DNA from: Herbaspirillum robiniae
GTDB lineage: Bacteria > Pseudomonadota > Gammaproteobacteria > Burkholderiales > Burkholderiaceae_D
Direction of reading: 5' to 3'
Length of the DNA stretch: 64,000 nt
Assembly: GCF_002213415.1 (NCBI RefSeq)
Contig: NZ_NJGU01000016.1
Span: 32,867 to 96,866 of the forward strand
Shown: positions 16,131-26,436 of the stretch, in pieces
How positions within the stretch are numbered: position 1 is the first letter of the stretch
How the letters are laid out: every line of letters starts with the position of its first letter
The notes under the pieces: generated by a model
Told to the model about the DNA's origin: nothing
Seen by the model: only the letters and a program-made list of their open reading frames with translations
Databases searched by the model: none
Translations under genes and position numbers: made by a program

Positions 16131-17768
16131 ATGAAACTCGCCGCCATGAAAGTCGCCACGCGGCTCAACATCGTCTTCGGCATGCTGCAGATCATCCTGG
16201 CCACCGTGATCGGCGTGGCGATCTGGCGCATGGCGCAGATCAACGAGCACATGACCTCGATCACCGATATCAACAACGTCGAAGTCCGCCATGTCAACGC
16301 GATGCGCTCGGCCGTGTTCGAGCAGTCGATGACGGTGCGCAACCTGGCGCTGACCCAGGATCCCGCGGACGCGGCGCGCGAGGCCGGCCGGTTGCGCCAG
16401 CAGGTCGCCGCCTACGATCATGCCGAGGCGGCGCTGGGCCGGATGTTTGCCGACATCGCCGAAACCACCGACCATGAGCGCCAGGCCATGCAGCTCATCG
16501 CGCAGCAGGCCTCACGCGCGCGCCCCCTGCTGGAGCGCGCCGCCGCTTCCGGCCAGGCCGGCGATATCGCCGGCGTACGCGCCTTGCTTGGCGGCGAGAT
16601 GGTCGCCCTGCAGGCGCAGCGCCGCGAGACGCTGGCCGCCCTGGCGCGCTTCGAGGACGAGCTCAATGCGCGCATGCAGACCGAGGCCGCCGGCGCCTAC
16701 CGCATGGCCTTCCTCAATATCGTCGCGCTCGGCGTGGCGGCCCTGGTGCTGGGCCTGCTGGGCACCTGGCGCGTCACTCGCAGCCTGCTCGACGAGCTGG
16801 GCGGAGAGCCTTCCTATGCGGCGGCGCTGGCGCGCTCGATTGCCGCCGGGGACCTGACGCGCCGCATCCATACCCGCGAGAGCGACCGCCTCAGCCTGCT
16901 GGCTGCGATGCGCACGATGAACGAGAGCCTGCAAGGCATCGTCTCGCGCGTGCGATGCGGCGCGCACAGCATCAGCACCGCCAGCGAGCAGATCGCCACC
17001 GGCAACATCGACCTGTCGGAGCGCACCGAGCGCCAGGCGGGTTCCCTGCAGCAGACCGCATCGGCCATGGAGCAGCTGACCTCCATCGTGCAGCAGAACC
17101 AGCGCAGCGCCGAGCAATGCAACGAACTGGCGGCCGAAACGGCGCGCGCCGCCGCTGACGGTCGCGCGCTGATCAGGGAGCTGATTGCGACCATGCGCGC
17201 CATCGATGCCAGTTCGTCCCGGGTGGTCGAGATCATCGAGGTGATCGACGGCATCGCCTTCCAGACCAATATCCTGGCGCTGAACGCGGCGGTCGAGGCG
17301 GCGCGCGCCGGCGAAAGCGGACTGGGTTTTGCGGTCGTGGCCAGCGAGGTGCGCGCGCTGGCGCAGCGCGCGGCCACCGCGGCGGCGGAAATCAAGGTGC
17401 TGATCGGCGACGCCGCCTGCGCGGTCAATGCCGGCACGCGCCAGGTGGCCGATGCCGGCGGCGCCATCGACGGCATCGCGGAGCGCGTAGAGCGGGTGGT
17501 CGGCGTGATGGCCGACATCACCGGCGCCGGGCGCGAGCAGGCCCAAGGCATCGAAGAGATCAACAAGGCCATCGTGCTGATGGACGGCGTCACCCAGCAG
17601 AACGCCGCGCTGGTCGAGCAGGCCGCGGGCGCCGCCCAGGCCCTGCTGGACCAGGCGCGCGAGCTGACCGACATGGTCGACGTCTTTACGCTCGAAGAGT
17701 CGCCCGCGCCGGCGGCGAGGATGCCGGCACGGCCCGCCGCGCCGCCGGCGGAGATACTGATCAACTGA
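16131..17768 (+). CDS. Methyl-accepting chemotaxis protein
   Basis: A 545-residue transducer. TM1 ~13-32, periplasmic four-helix-bundle-like ligand domain ~33-185, TM2 ~188-208, HAMP ~210-262, then the coiled-coil signalling domain with the conserved tip '[24 protein letters not shown]' (~385-410). There is no C-terminal CheR-docking pentapeptide; the tail is Pro/Ala-rich. AAGGAG lies before ATG 16131. It sits between the kinase and iacA, so it is a candidate chemoreceptor for IAA or another aromatic; the ligand is unproven. The region downstream (17769-17903) is the iacA promoter. Confidence 0.9.
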   Translation: MKLAAMKVATRLNIVFGMLQIILATVIGVAIWRMAQINEHMTSITDINNVEVRHVNAMRSAVFEQSMTVRNLALTQDPADAAREAGRLRQQVAAYDHAEAALGRMFADIAETTDHERQAMQLIAQQASRARPLLERAAASGQAGDIAGVRALLGGEMVALQAQRRETLAALARFEDELNARMQTEAAGAYRMAFLNIVALGVAALVLGLLGTWRVTRSLLDELGGEPSYAAALARSIAAGDLTRRIHTRESDRLSLLAAMRTMNESLQGIVSRVRCGAHSISTASEQIATGNIDLSERTERQAGSLQQTASAMEQLTSIVQQNQRSAEQCNELAAETARAAADGRALIRELIATMRAIDASSSRVVEIIEVIDGIAFQTNILALNAAVEAARAGESGLGFAVVASEVRALAQRAATAAAEIKVLIGDAACAVNAGTRQVADAGGAIDGIAERVERVVGVMADITGAGREQAQGIEEINKAIVLMDGVTQQNAALVEQAAGAAQALLDQARELTDMVDVFTLEESPAPAARMPARPAAPPAEILIN

Positions 17769-17776
17769 CGTCGCCC

Positions 17777-17816
17777 GCCTAGGGGTTTTCTTTATGCGCC
17801 TCCCGCCTATCCCCTA
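17777..17816. promoter_or_regulatory. Candidate operator upstream of iacA
   Basis: GCCTAGGGG (17777-17785) is followed by TTTTCTTT and later CCCCTA (17811-17816), the complement of TAGGGG. Read on the minus strand, AGAAAACCCCTAGGC resembles AGAAATACCTAGGC in the palindrome at 5706-5731. It lies ~90-125 bp before the iacA start. Confidence 0.4.
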
Positions 17817-17903
17817 AAAATCCCCCGGCCGTCCCGATTGAACCGGGAAAGCGCGCTCCCTACACTCGTTTCCAGATGTGCAGCACGCAACCTGGAGAAC
17901 GAG

Positions 17904-19073
17904 ATGTCCGTAATGGAAGCACCGGAAGCACCGGCCGCATGGGTGGCCGGGGAAGAAGACGCGATGGCGCAGTTGTTTGCCGAGATCCGCGCGCGCCGCG
18001 ACGAGTTCGGCCGCCAGCGCTTCGTCCCCAAGGAGTTCATCGCGCAGCTCAAGAAGCTGGGCGTCTATCGCGCCGCCACGCCGAAATGCTTCGGCGGCAC
18101 CGGCCTGGCGCCGGCCGACTTCCTCCGGCTGGTCGAGAAGATCTCCGAAGCCGACGGCTCGGTGGGCTGGGTCGCCAGCTTCGGTTCGGCCTCGGTCTAC
18201 CTGGCGGCGCTGCCGAAGGAGACCCAGGCCAGGCTTTACGCCGGTTCGCCCGACCTCACCTTCGCCGGCGGCCTGTTTCCGATCCAGCCGGCCACCCAGG
18301 TGGACGGCGGCTGGATGGTGGACGGCACCTGGAAGTTCGCCAGCGGCTGCAAGGGCGCCGACATGCTGGGCGTGGGCATAGGCGCGGCGGTGCCGGGCCA
18401 GCCGGGCGCCAAGCCGCGCACCGCGGTGCTGCCGCCGGAGCAGGTCGAGATCGTCGACAACTGGGACGTGATGGGCCTGGCCGGCACCGGCAGCCACGAC
18501 CTCAAGGTGACGCAGCAGTTCGTGCCGGATGAGTGGACCTTCATCCGCGGCGGCGTGCCCACCATCGACGAGCCGCTCTACCGCTATCCCACCATCGCCT
18601 ACGCCGCGCAGGTGCTGGGCGTGGTCAACCTCGGCATCGCGCGCGCCGCCATCGACGAGATCAACCGCATGTCGGGCGGCCGCGTGGCCATCACCGGCGC
18701 GCCCAAGCTGGCCGACCGCTCCTATGTGCGCATCGAGGTGGCCAAGGCCGAAGCCATGCTGCGCTCGGCGCGCGCCTTCCTGTACGACGCCACCGGCGAA
18801 GTCTGGCACACCATCCTGGCCGGCGATCCGGTCACGCCGGAGCAGGTCAGCCTGCTGCGCCTGACGGCGGTGGAGATCGCCCGCGCCGGCAATGAGGTGG
18901 TGCAGAACATGTTCGGCCTGGCCGGCACCACCGCCATCTACTCGCACCACCCGCTGCAGCGCTGCCTGCGCGACGCGGCCGTGGTCAAGCAGCACGCCTT
19001 CCTCGGCGAGGGCATCTACGACGGCGCCGGCGCCGTGACGCTGGGCGTGCCGCCCATGCCCGGATACCTGTGA
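17904..19073 (+). CDS. iacA: Flavin-dependent monooxygenase, acyl-CoA dehydrogenase fold (IacA-like)
   Basis: A 389-residue protein of the acyl-CoA-dehydrogenase-fold monooxygenase group (class D, like HsaA/DszC). Signs are 'ISEADGSVGWVASFG', 'TWKFASGCKGADM', 'WDVMGLAGTGSHDLKV' and the C-terminal helical domain with 'GLAGTTAIYSHHPLQRCLRDA'. IacA performs the first oxidation of the IAA indole ring using reduced flavin from IacG. The start at 17904 has GGAG upstream; an earlier in-frame ATG at 17838 lacks one and overlaps the promoter. It is the first gene of iacA-iacB-iacE and the downstream transporter genes. Confidence 0.82.
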   Translation: MSVMEAPEAPAAWVAGEEDAMAQLFAEIRARRDEFGRQRFVPKEFIAQLKKLGVYRAATPKCFGGTGLAPADFLRLVEKISEADGSVGWVASFGSASVYLAALPKETQARLYAGSPDLTFAGGLFPIQPATQVDGGWMVDGTWKFASGCKGADMLGVGIGAAVPGQPGAKPRTAVLPPEQVEIVDNWDVMGLAGTGSHDLKVTQQFVPDEWTFIRGGVPTIDEPLYRYPTIAYAAQVLGVVNLGIARAAIDEINRMSGGRVAITGAPKLADRSYVRIEVAKAEAMLRSARAFLYDATGEVWHTILAGDPVTPEQVSLLRLTAVEIARAGNEVVQNMFGLAGTTAIYSHHPLQRCLRDAAVVKQHAFLGEGIYDGAGAVTLGVPPMPGYL

Positions 19074-19102
19074 CGCACAACGCATTCAAGACGGAGAACA
19101 GC

Positions 19103-19468
19103 ATGACCCCAACCACTGAAAAAGAACCGCTGCGCGTGCTGTTTTGCGTCGGCGTCACGCAAAACTTCTTCGACCTGCCGGCCACCGAGACCGGCCCGGT
19201 GTGGAAGGCCTACGGCGACATGATGAGCAACCTGGCCAGGATGGAGGGCATCAGCGTGATCGGCACCATGGACGACGACCGCCTGATGGTAGGCAAGTCC
19301 GACGACGCGCCCTGGACCTTCTACATCATGGCCGACGTGGCCGACCTCGACACGGTGGTGGCCGCCTGCAACCTGTTTCGCACCACCATGGTCGGCGAGC
19401 ATCGCCTGTGGAAGTACGGAAAGATCGAGGCGCGCGTGGGACGCGCGCTGATCATCCAGGGCGGTTGA
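19103..19468 (+). CDS. iacB: IacB-like small protein
   Basis: A 121-residue soluble protein with alternating strands and helices suggestive of a ferredoxin-like fold (as in EthD/ABM proteins), beginning 'LRVLFCVGVTQNFFDLP'. The family is assigned by position between iacA and iacE, as in characterised iac clusters, where IacB's role is not settled. ATG 19103 follows ACGGAGAAC; an upstream GTG at 19070 overlaps the iacA stop and is less likely. Other Met codons later in the frame lack ribosome sites. Confidence 0.7.
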   Translation: MTPTTEKEPLRVLFCVGVTQNFFDLPATETGPVWKAYGDMMSNLARMEGISVIGTMDDDRLMVGKSDDAPWTFYIMADVADLDTVVAACNLFRTTMVGEHRLWKYGKIEARVGRALIIQGG

Positions 19469-19505
19469 GCCGCGCTCTTGCAACGATCTCAAGCGACAGG
19501 AACAC

Positions 19506-20249
19506 ATGGACAAGAAGATTGCACTGGTCACGGGCGCGGCGCGCGGGCTGGGTGAGCGCATCGCGCGCAAGATGCACGCGGCCGGATGGAAGGTGGCGCT
19601 GGCCGACGTCGACCTGGAACTGGTTTCGGCGGTGGCCGCGAGCCTCGACGCCAGCGGCGACACCGTCATGGCGCTGGCGCTGGACGTGCGCCGCAAGCCC
19701 GATTTCATCGCCGCCTGCGACGCCGTCGAGGTGCGCTGGGGCGGCGCCGCGGCGCTGGTCAACAACGCCGGCCAGTCGCGTGTGGCGGCGCTGATGGACA
19801 TCACGCCCGAGGAGTTCGACGACGTCACCGCGATCAACCTCAAAGGCACGTTTCTTGCGTGCCAGGTGTTCGGCAAGCGCTTCGCCGAACGCGGCTACGG
19901 CCGCATCGTCAACATCGCCTCGCTGGCCGGACAGAACGGCGGCACCGCCACCGGCGCGCACTATGCGGCGGCCAAGGGCGGCGTGCTGACGCTGACCAAG
20001 GTGTTCGCGCGCGAACTGGCGGCATCGGGCGTCACCGTCAACGCGATCTCGCCGGGGCCGCTGGACCTGCCCATCGTGCGCGAGATCGTACCGGCCGACA
20101 AGCTGGCCGCGACGATCCAGAACATTCCGGTCAAGTCGCTGGGCGAACCGGACTTCATCGCCGACGCCGTGCTGCTGCTGGCCTCGCCGGAGGCGGGCGC
20201 GGCAACCGGCGCCTGCCTGGACATCAACGGCGGCCTGTTCATGCGCTGA
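19506..20249 (+). CDS. iacE: Short-chain dehydrogenase (IacE-like)
   Basis: A 247-residue classical SDR: cofactor motif 'TGAARGLG' (~10-17), 'NNAG' (~88), catalytic Ser region 'IVNIASLAG', Tyr-x3-Lys in 'HYAAAKGG' (~157-161), and 'ISPGPLDLP'. With IacA, IacE is associated with formation of dioxindole-3-acetate from IAA. It lies 37 bp after iacB. Fatty-acid-type FabG homologues look similar; the neighbours decide the call. Confidence 0.82.
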   Translation: MDKKIALVTGAARGLGERIARKMHAAGWKVALADVDLELVSAVAASLDASGDTVMALALDVRRKPDFIAACDAVEVRWGGAAALVNNAGQSRVAALMDITPEEFDDVTAINLKGTFLACQVFGKRFAERGYGRIVNIASLAGQNGGTATGAHYAAAKGGVLTLTKVFARELAASGVTVNAISPGPLDLPIVREIVPADKLAATIQNIPVKSLGEPDFIADAVLLLASPEAGAATGACLDINGGLFMR

Positions 20250-20322
20250 GCATGCCGTCGACGCACGGCGGCGCCGGGGAGCAGCCGCCATCCGTTTCAC
20301 TTCACCAAGGGAGAGAACCAAC

Positions 20323-21471
20323 ATGCTGCACAAACGCCTGATTGCCGCCGCCGTCGCGCTGGCCGCTTTTTCCGCCGCTTCGGTCCATGCGCAGGTCAAG
20401 ATCGGGGTCGTGACCTCGTCCACCGGCCCGGTCTCGCTGGTGGGCATCCCGCAGAAGAACACCGTGCCGCTGCTGCCGGCCAAGGCCGGCGACCTGAAGG
20501 TCGAATACATCTCGCTGGACGACGCCAGCGACCCGACCAAGTCGGTCACCGAAGTGAAGAAGCTGATCTCCGAATACAACGTCGACGCCATCATCGGCCC
20601 CTCGGGTTCGCCCAACGCCATGGGCGTGATTTCCTTCGTGGCCGAGGCCGGCGTGCCGATGCTGGCGCCGGTGGGCACCGCCGCCGTGGTGCTGCCGATG
20701 AACGAGCAGAAGAAGTGGGTCTTCAAGACTACCCAGAACGACGACCTGATCGCCAAGGCGCTGGTCGAGCAGATGGTCAGGACCAAGGTGAAGACGGTCG
20801 GCTTCATCACCATCAACGACCCCTTCGGCGAGAACTGGAACAAGGTCTTCGGCGAGCTGGCCGGCAAGGCCGGCATCAAGATCGTCGCCAACGAGCGCTA
20901 CCAGCGCACCGACACCTCGGTCACCGCGCAGACCCTGAAGATCATGGCCGCCAATCCGGACGCGGTGCTGGTGGCGGCGCCGGGCGCGGCGACCGTGCTG
21001 CCGCAGACCACGCTCTACGACCAGGGCTACAAGGGCAAGATGTACCAGACCCACGGCGCGGCGCTGCCGGCCTTCCTGCAGCTGGGCAAGAACAAGGTCG
21101 AGGGCACCATCCTGGCCGCCTCGCTGATGCTGGTGCTGCCGGAGATCTTCGACGGCAACCCGTCCAAGAAGGTCGCCACCGACTACATCGAGGCCTACAA
21201 GAAGATGTACGGCAGCGTGCCGGCCACCTTCGGCGCCAACGTGTATGACGCCGGCCTGTTGCTGCAGCAGGCCATTCCCGTCGCCGCAAAGAAGGGCAAG
21301 CCGGGCACCAAGGAGTTCCGCGCTGCGCTGCGCGACGCGCTGGAAAACACCAAGGAGCTGGTCGCAACGCAGGGCGTCTACAACATGAGCGCGGCCGACC
21401 ACAGCGGCTTCGACGAACGCGGCCGTGAACTGATCACGGTCAAGAACGGCAACTGGACCTTGTTGAAGTAA
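20323..21471 (+). CDS. ABC transporter substrate-binding protein, LivJ type
   Basis: A 382-residue periplasmic binding protein, with a signal peptide (~24 residues, ending SVHA-Q) and the two-lobed Leu/Ile/Val-binding fold: 'IGVVTSSTGPVSLVG', 'DASDPTKSVTEVKKLI', 'DAIIGPSGSPNAMGV'. Homologues in aromatic-degradation clusters bind aromatic acids rather than amino acids, so IAA or a related compound is plausible here. Its start, after AGGGAGAG, is 73 bp beyond iacE. A hairpin and 12-bp repeats separate it from the permease gene. Confidence 0.85.
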   Translation: MLHKRLIAAAVALAAFSAASVHAQVKIGVVTSSTGPVSLVGIPQKNTVPLLPAKAGDLKVEYISLDDASDPTKSVTEVKKLISEYNVDAIIGPSGSPNAMGVISFVAEAGVPMLAPVGTAAVVLPMNEQKKWVFKTTQNDDLIAKALVEQMVRTKVKTVGFITINDPFGENWNKVFGELAGKAGIKIVANERYQRTDTSVTAQTLKIMAANPDAVLVAAPGAATVLPQTTLYDQGYKGKMYQTHGAALPAFLQLGKNKVEGTILAASLMLVLPEIFDGNPSKKVATDYIEAYKKMYGSVPATFGANVYDAGLLLQQAIPVAAKKGKPGTKEFRAALRDALENTKELVATQGVYNMSAADHSGFDERGRELITVKNGNWTLLK

Positions 21472-21480
21472 TCGTCCTTT

Positions 21481-21517
21481 CGCCTTCGATACGCCGCAAC
21501 GCGGTATATCGAAGGCG
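21481..21517 (+). other. mRNA hairpin between binding-protein and permease genes
   Basis: CGCCTTCGATA (21481-21491) and its exact complement TATCGAAGGCG (21507-21517), loop 15 nt, 9 bp after the stop codon, with no T run. It is typical of 3' stabilising structures that raise binding-protein levels within ABC operons. Confidence 0.6.
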
Positions 21518-21520
21518 CGC

Positions 21521-21568
21521 CGGAATCCACATCGGAATCCGCATCGGAATTTGACCCGGAATTTGCAT
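21521..21568 (+). repeat. Four degenerate 12-bp tandem repeats
   Basis: CGGAATCCACAT, CGGAATCCGCAT, CGGAATTTGACC and CGGAATTTGCAT follow each other without gaps, just before the ribosome site of the LivH-type permease. Confidence 0.75.
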
Positions 21569-21581
21569 CAGGGAAGTCGCA

Positions 21582-22616
21582 ATGAATCTTCAGATCGTGG
21601 CGTTGCTGGGACAGGACGGCATCACCAACGGCGCCATCTACGCGCTGCTGGCGCTGTCCATCGTGCTGGTGTTTACCGTCACCCGCATCCTGCTCATCCC
21701 GCAGGGCGAGTTCGTCTCCTTCGGCGCGCTCACCATGGGCATGATGCAGAACGGCCAGCCGCTCTCGGTGGCCTGGCTGCTGGTGGCGCTGTGCCTGGGC
21801 GCCGCCGCGCTCGACTTCTGCGACATGTGGCGCAGCGGCCGCCGCCGGCCCAGCCTGTGGCTGCCGGCCAAGCTGCTTTACGCCGTCGTCGTGGCGGGCG
21901 TGGCGCTGTCGTTCAATTTCAGCGCCGTGCCGATGCTGCTGCAGGTGGCCATGACGCTGCTGCTGCTGGTGCCGATGGGGCCGCTGATGTACCGCATCGT
22001 GTTCCAGCCCATCGCCGGCGCCTCGCCATTGGTGCTGCTGGTGGTGTCGATCGCGGTGCACGTGGCGCTGGTGGGCGTGGCGCTGCTGGTGTTCGGCCCC
22101 GAGGGCGCGCGCACCGCGCCGTTCACCGAGGCCGCGCTGGAGCTGGGCTCGCTGCGCCTGAGCAGCCAGGCGATCTGGGTCATCGGCGTGTCGCTGCTGC
22201 TGATCGTGGCGCTGTTCCTGATGTTCGAGCGCACGCTGTACGGCAAGGCGCTGCGCGCGGCCGCGCTGAACCGCATGGGCGCGCGCCTGATGGGCATTTC
22301 GCCGGTGTTCGCCGGCAAGGCCATGTTCCTGCTGGCCTCGCTGATCGGGGTGATGTCGGGCGTGCTGATCGCGCCCATCACCACGATCTACTACGACTCG
22401 GGTTTCCTGATCAGCCTCAAGGGCTTCGTCGGCTCCATCATCGGCGGGCTGGTGAGCTACCCGGCCGCCGCCGTCGGCGCAGTCGCCATCGGCCTGATCG
22501 AATCCTTTTCCACCTTCTGGGCCAGTGCCTACAAAGAGATCATCGTGTTCGTCCTGATCATCCCCATCCTGCTGTGGCGCTCGCTGACCAGCCGCCATGT
22601 GGAGGAGGAAGAATGA
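21582..22616 (+). CDS. ABC transporter permease, LivH type
   Basis: A 344-residue inner-membrane protein with about 8-9 hydrophobic segments and the family N terminus 'DGITNGAIYALLALSIVLVFTVTRILLIPQGEFVSFGAL'. It is longer than typical LivH (~300) because of an insertion after TM2 (~residues 60-130). GGGAAG precedes the start. Its stop overlaps the next start (ATGA at 22613-22616), implying translational coupling. Confidence 0.86.
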   Translation: MNLQIVALLGQDGITNGAIYALLALSIVLVFTVTRILLIPQGEFVSFGALTMGMMQNGQPLSVAWLLVALCLGAAALDFCDMWRSGRRRPSLWLPAKLLYAVVVAGVALSFNFSAVPMLLQVAMTLLLLVPMGPLMYRIVFQPIAGASPLVLLVVSIAVHVALVGVALLVFGPEGARTAPFTEAALELGSLRLSSQAIWVIGVSLLLIVALFLMFERTLYGKALRAAALNRMGARLMGISPVFAGKAMFLLASLIGVMSGVLIAPITTIYYDSGFLISLKGFVGSIIGGLVSYPAAAVGAVAIGLIESFSTFWASAYKEIIVFVLIIPILLWRSLTSRHVEEEE

Positions 22617-24482
22617 AGCGGCCCATCCCCGCGCGCGCCGTGCTGGGCGCGTTCATCCTGCTGCTGGCGGCGGCGCCCTTCGTGCTGCCCTCGTTCTACA
22701 TGACCCTGCTCAACAACATCGGCCTGGCCTCGCTGGTGGTGCTGGGGCTGGTGCTGCTGAGCGGCGTGGCCGGGCTGACCAGTTTCGGCCAGGCCGCCTT
22801 CGTCGGCCTGGGCGCCTATATCTCGGCGGCGCTGTCGGCCAACGTGGTGCCGCTGCCGCAGGCGCTGGACTGGCTGCATTCGCCGTGGGCCGCGCTGTTC
22901 GTGGCGCTGGCGCTGACCGCGCTGCTGGCGCTGGCGGTGGGCGCGATCACGCTGAAGCTGTCTGGTCATTACCTGCCGCTGGGCACCATCGCCTGGGGCA
23001 TCAGCCTGTACTTCATCTTCGGCACGCTGGAGAGCATGGGCGGACAGACCGGCATGTCGGGCATCCCGCCGATCACGCTGCTGGGGGCGTCGCTGTCGTC
23101 GGACCGCGCGATCTACGGCCTGATCTGGCTGGCCGTGATCCTGGGCGTGGCGGCGCTGAACAACCTGCTGGATTCGCGCGAAGGGCGCGCCATCCGTGCG
23201 CTCAAGGGCGGCATGGTGATGGCCGAGGCGATGGGCATCAACACCGCCCGCTCGCGCACCGTGATCTTCGTCATCGCGGCGGTGCTGGCGGCGCTGTCGG
23301 GCTGGCTGTACGTGCACATGCAGCGCTTCGTGAACCCGTCGCCGTTCGGCCTGGGCTTCGGCATCGACTACCTGTTCATGGCAGTGCTGGGCGGCGCCAG
23401 TTACGTCTGGGGCGCGGTGCTGGGTTCGACCGTGATCGTGGTGCTCAAGGAATGGCTGCAGGGCGTGCTGCCGGCGCTGCTGGGCCGTTCCGGCAACTTC
23501 GAGACCATCGTCTTCGGCCTGTTGATCGTGGTGCTGCTGCAGCGTTCGCGCGACGGCATCTGGCCTTACCTGGCCCGGCTGGTGCCGGTGCGTGCGCGCC
23601 GTATCGAGCTCGACCTGCAGGCCGAGCCGCTGCCGCGCCGTCCCATGCCCAATCCGAACGAGGTGGTGCTGGACGTGCGCGACGTCACGCGCCGCTTCGG
23701 CGGGCTGGTGGCCAACAACAACATGAACCTGAAAGTGGTGGCCGGCGAAGTGCTGGCGCTGATCGGCCCCAACGGCGCGGGCAAGTCGACGCTGTTCAAC
23801 CAGGTCTCGGGCGTGGATACGCCGACCTCGGGCAGCGTGCAGTTCCGCGGCCATGAGGTCACCGGGCGCGGCTCGCGCCACATCGCCGGGCTGGGCATGA
23901 GCCGCAGCTTCCAGCATGTGCGCCTGATGCCGCGCATGACGGTATTGGAGAACGTGGCCATCGGCGCCTACCTGCGCGGCAAGCGCGGCGTGCTGGCGGC
24001 GATGCTGCGGCTGGACCGCCGGGAAGAAGCGCGCCTGCTGGCCGAGGCGGCGCGCCAGATCGAGCGCGTGGGCCTGAAGGAACAGATGTTCGAACAGGCC
24101 GGCGCGCTCTCGCTGGGCCAGCAGCGCATCCTGGAAATCGCCCGCGCGCTGGCCGCCGATCCCTGCCTGCTGTTGCTGGACGAGCCGGCCGCCGGCCTGC
24201 GCCTGGGCGAGAAGCAGGCGCTGGGCGACCTGCTGCGCAAGTTGCGCGCCGAGGGCATGGCGATCCTGCTGGTGGAGCACGACATGGACTTCGTGATGGA
24301 ACTGGTGGACCGCATCGTGGTGATGGACTTCGGCCAGAAGATCGCCGAAGGCCTGCCCGAGGAAATCCAGAACAACCGCGCGGTGCTGGAAGCCTATCTG
24401 GGCGTGGCCGACGAGGAAGAGGGCGGGGCCGGGGCTGGTGCACAATCGGCGCCGCCACAGGCCGCCATCGCAGGAGCGCAAC

Positions 24483-24493
<11 letters not shown>
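22613..24493 (+). CDS. Fused ABC permease-ATPase (LivM-LivG type)
   Basis: A 626-residue fusion. Residues 1-~325 form a LivM-type permease ('LLSGVAGLTSFGQAAFVGLGAYI', 'GSGIDYLFMAVLGG'-like region 'GFGIDYLFMAVLGGASYVWG'). A linker ~325-345 follows, then a LivG-type ATPase with Walker A 'GPNGAGKSTL', 'SRSFQHVRLM', signature 'LSLGQQRILEIARAL', Walker B 'CLLLLDEPAAGL' and 'LVEHDMDFVM'. A Gly/Ala-rich tail overlaps the LivF start. Such fusions occur in proteobacterial aromatic-acid importers. No separate LivG gene is present, so the fusion supplies one ATPase of the heterodimer. Confidence 0.88.
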
Positions 24494-25232
<739 letters not shown>

Positions 25233-25332
25233 GCCGGCGCAACATGAATGCAAACGGATAGACCGGCATCGCGATGCCGGCGGGGGCGGCTGTTCGCCCG
25301 CATCACACCACGCCAAACGCTGGATGAACGAC

Positions 25333-26355
25333 ATGAGCAATGAGCCAAGCACCGCAGCCGAGCCGCTGCGCATCTGCATCGCCGGCGCCGGCGCCATCGG
25401 CGGCACGCTGGCCGTCCGGCTGGCGGCAGCCGGCCACCACGTCAGCGTGCTGGCGCGCGGCAAGACCCTGCAGGCCATCCGCGAGAACGGCCTGACGCTG
25501 CATGATCTGCACGGCGTCACGCACGCGCGCCCGGCGGCCGACGACCGGCCCGGCTTCGGCGTGCAGGACCTGATCCTGGTGTGCGCCAAGAGCCAGGACA
25601 TGGCCGGCCTCCTGCCGCAGCTGCAGCCGCTGATCGGCGAGCACACGGTGGTGGTGCCGACCAACAACGGCGTGCCCTGGTGGTACTTCCACAGGGAGGG
25701 CGGGCGTTTCGACGGCGAGCAGGTCAGGGCGGTCGACCCCGAGGGTGCGCTGGCGCGCGCCGTGCCGCTGGACAACCTGATCGGCAGCGTGCTGTTCATC
25801 ACCGCCGAGGTGACGGCGCCGGGCGTGATCCGCTCGGTCAACCCGCACCTGATCGTGCTGGGCGAGCCTTCCGGCGCGATGAGCGAGCGCCTGCTGCGCG
25901 TGCGCGCGGCGATCGAAGCCGCGGGCATCGAGGCGCGCGCCACCGACCGCATCCGCGACAAGCTGTGGACCAAGATCATCGCCAACATCAGCACCAATCC
26001 GCTGTCGGTAATCACCCATGGCACGCTGGAGCAGCTCTACGGCCAGCCGGAGCTGCGCGAGGTGGTCACGCAGGTCATGCGCGAAGCGCTGCTGGTGGCG
26101 TCCAGCTACGGCGCGCGGGTGGACATCGATCCGCTCACTTTCGTGCAGCTGGGCGAGGCCATGGGGCCGTTCCGCACATCGATGCTGCAGGACCTCGAGC
26201 GCGGCCGTCCGCTGGAACTGGCGGCCATCGGCGACGCCGTGCTGGAGCTGGCGCAGCGTTATGCGGTGCCGATGCCGATCACGCGCGCGGTGGTGTCGCT
26301 GGCGCGCTTTCGCGGTCTGGGCGCGCAGCAGCAACACGCCGCCCGCGCGGCCTGA
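25333..26355 (+). CDS. 2-dehydropantoate 2-reductase family protein (ApbA/PanE-like)
   Basis: A 340-residue NADP-binding protein: Rossmann motif 'ICIAGAGAIGGTLAVRLAAAGHHV' at ~15-38, 'LVCAKSQD', and the C-terminal helical domain with catalytic-type Lys in 'DKLWTKIIANISTNPLSVITHG'. Many ApbA/PanE paralogues in catabolic operons reduce 2-oxo acids other than ketopantoate. It begins 100 bp after the ABC genes and is followed by a class II aldolase. The start is ATG 25333 (GGATGA ahead) or ATG 25324. A biosynthetic PanE role cannot be excluded. Confidence 0.8.
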   Translation: MSNEPSTAAEPLRICIAGAGAIGGTLAVRLAAAGHHVSVLARGKTLQAIRENGLTLHDLHGVTHARPAADDRPGFGVQDLILVCAKSQDMAGLLPQLQPLIGEHTVVVPTNNGVPWWYFHREGGRFDGEQVRAVDPEGALARAVPLDNLIGSVLFITAEVTAPGVIRSVNPHLIVLGEPSGAMSERLLRVRAAIEAAGIEARATDRIRDKLWTKIIANISTNPLSVITHGTLEQLYGQPELREVVTQVMREALLVASSYGARVDIDPLTFVQLGEAMGPFRTSMLQDLERGRPLELAAIGDAVLELAQRYAVPMPITRAVVSLARFRGLGAQQQHAARAA

Positions 26356-26436
26356 AGAGGATCCGGGGACGCGGCCGCGCCGGCATTTCACCTCGCGCGG
26401 CCATATCAATCACAGACAGAGTTCGGGAGTTTGACG

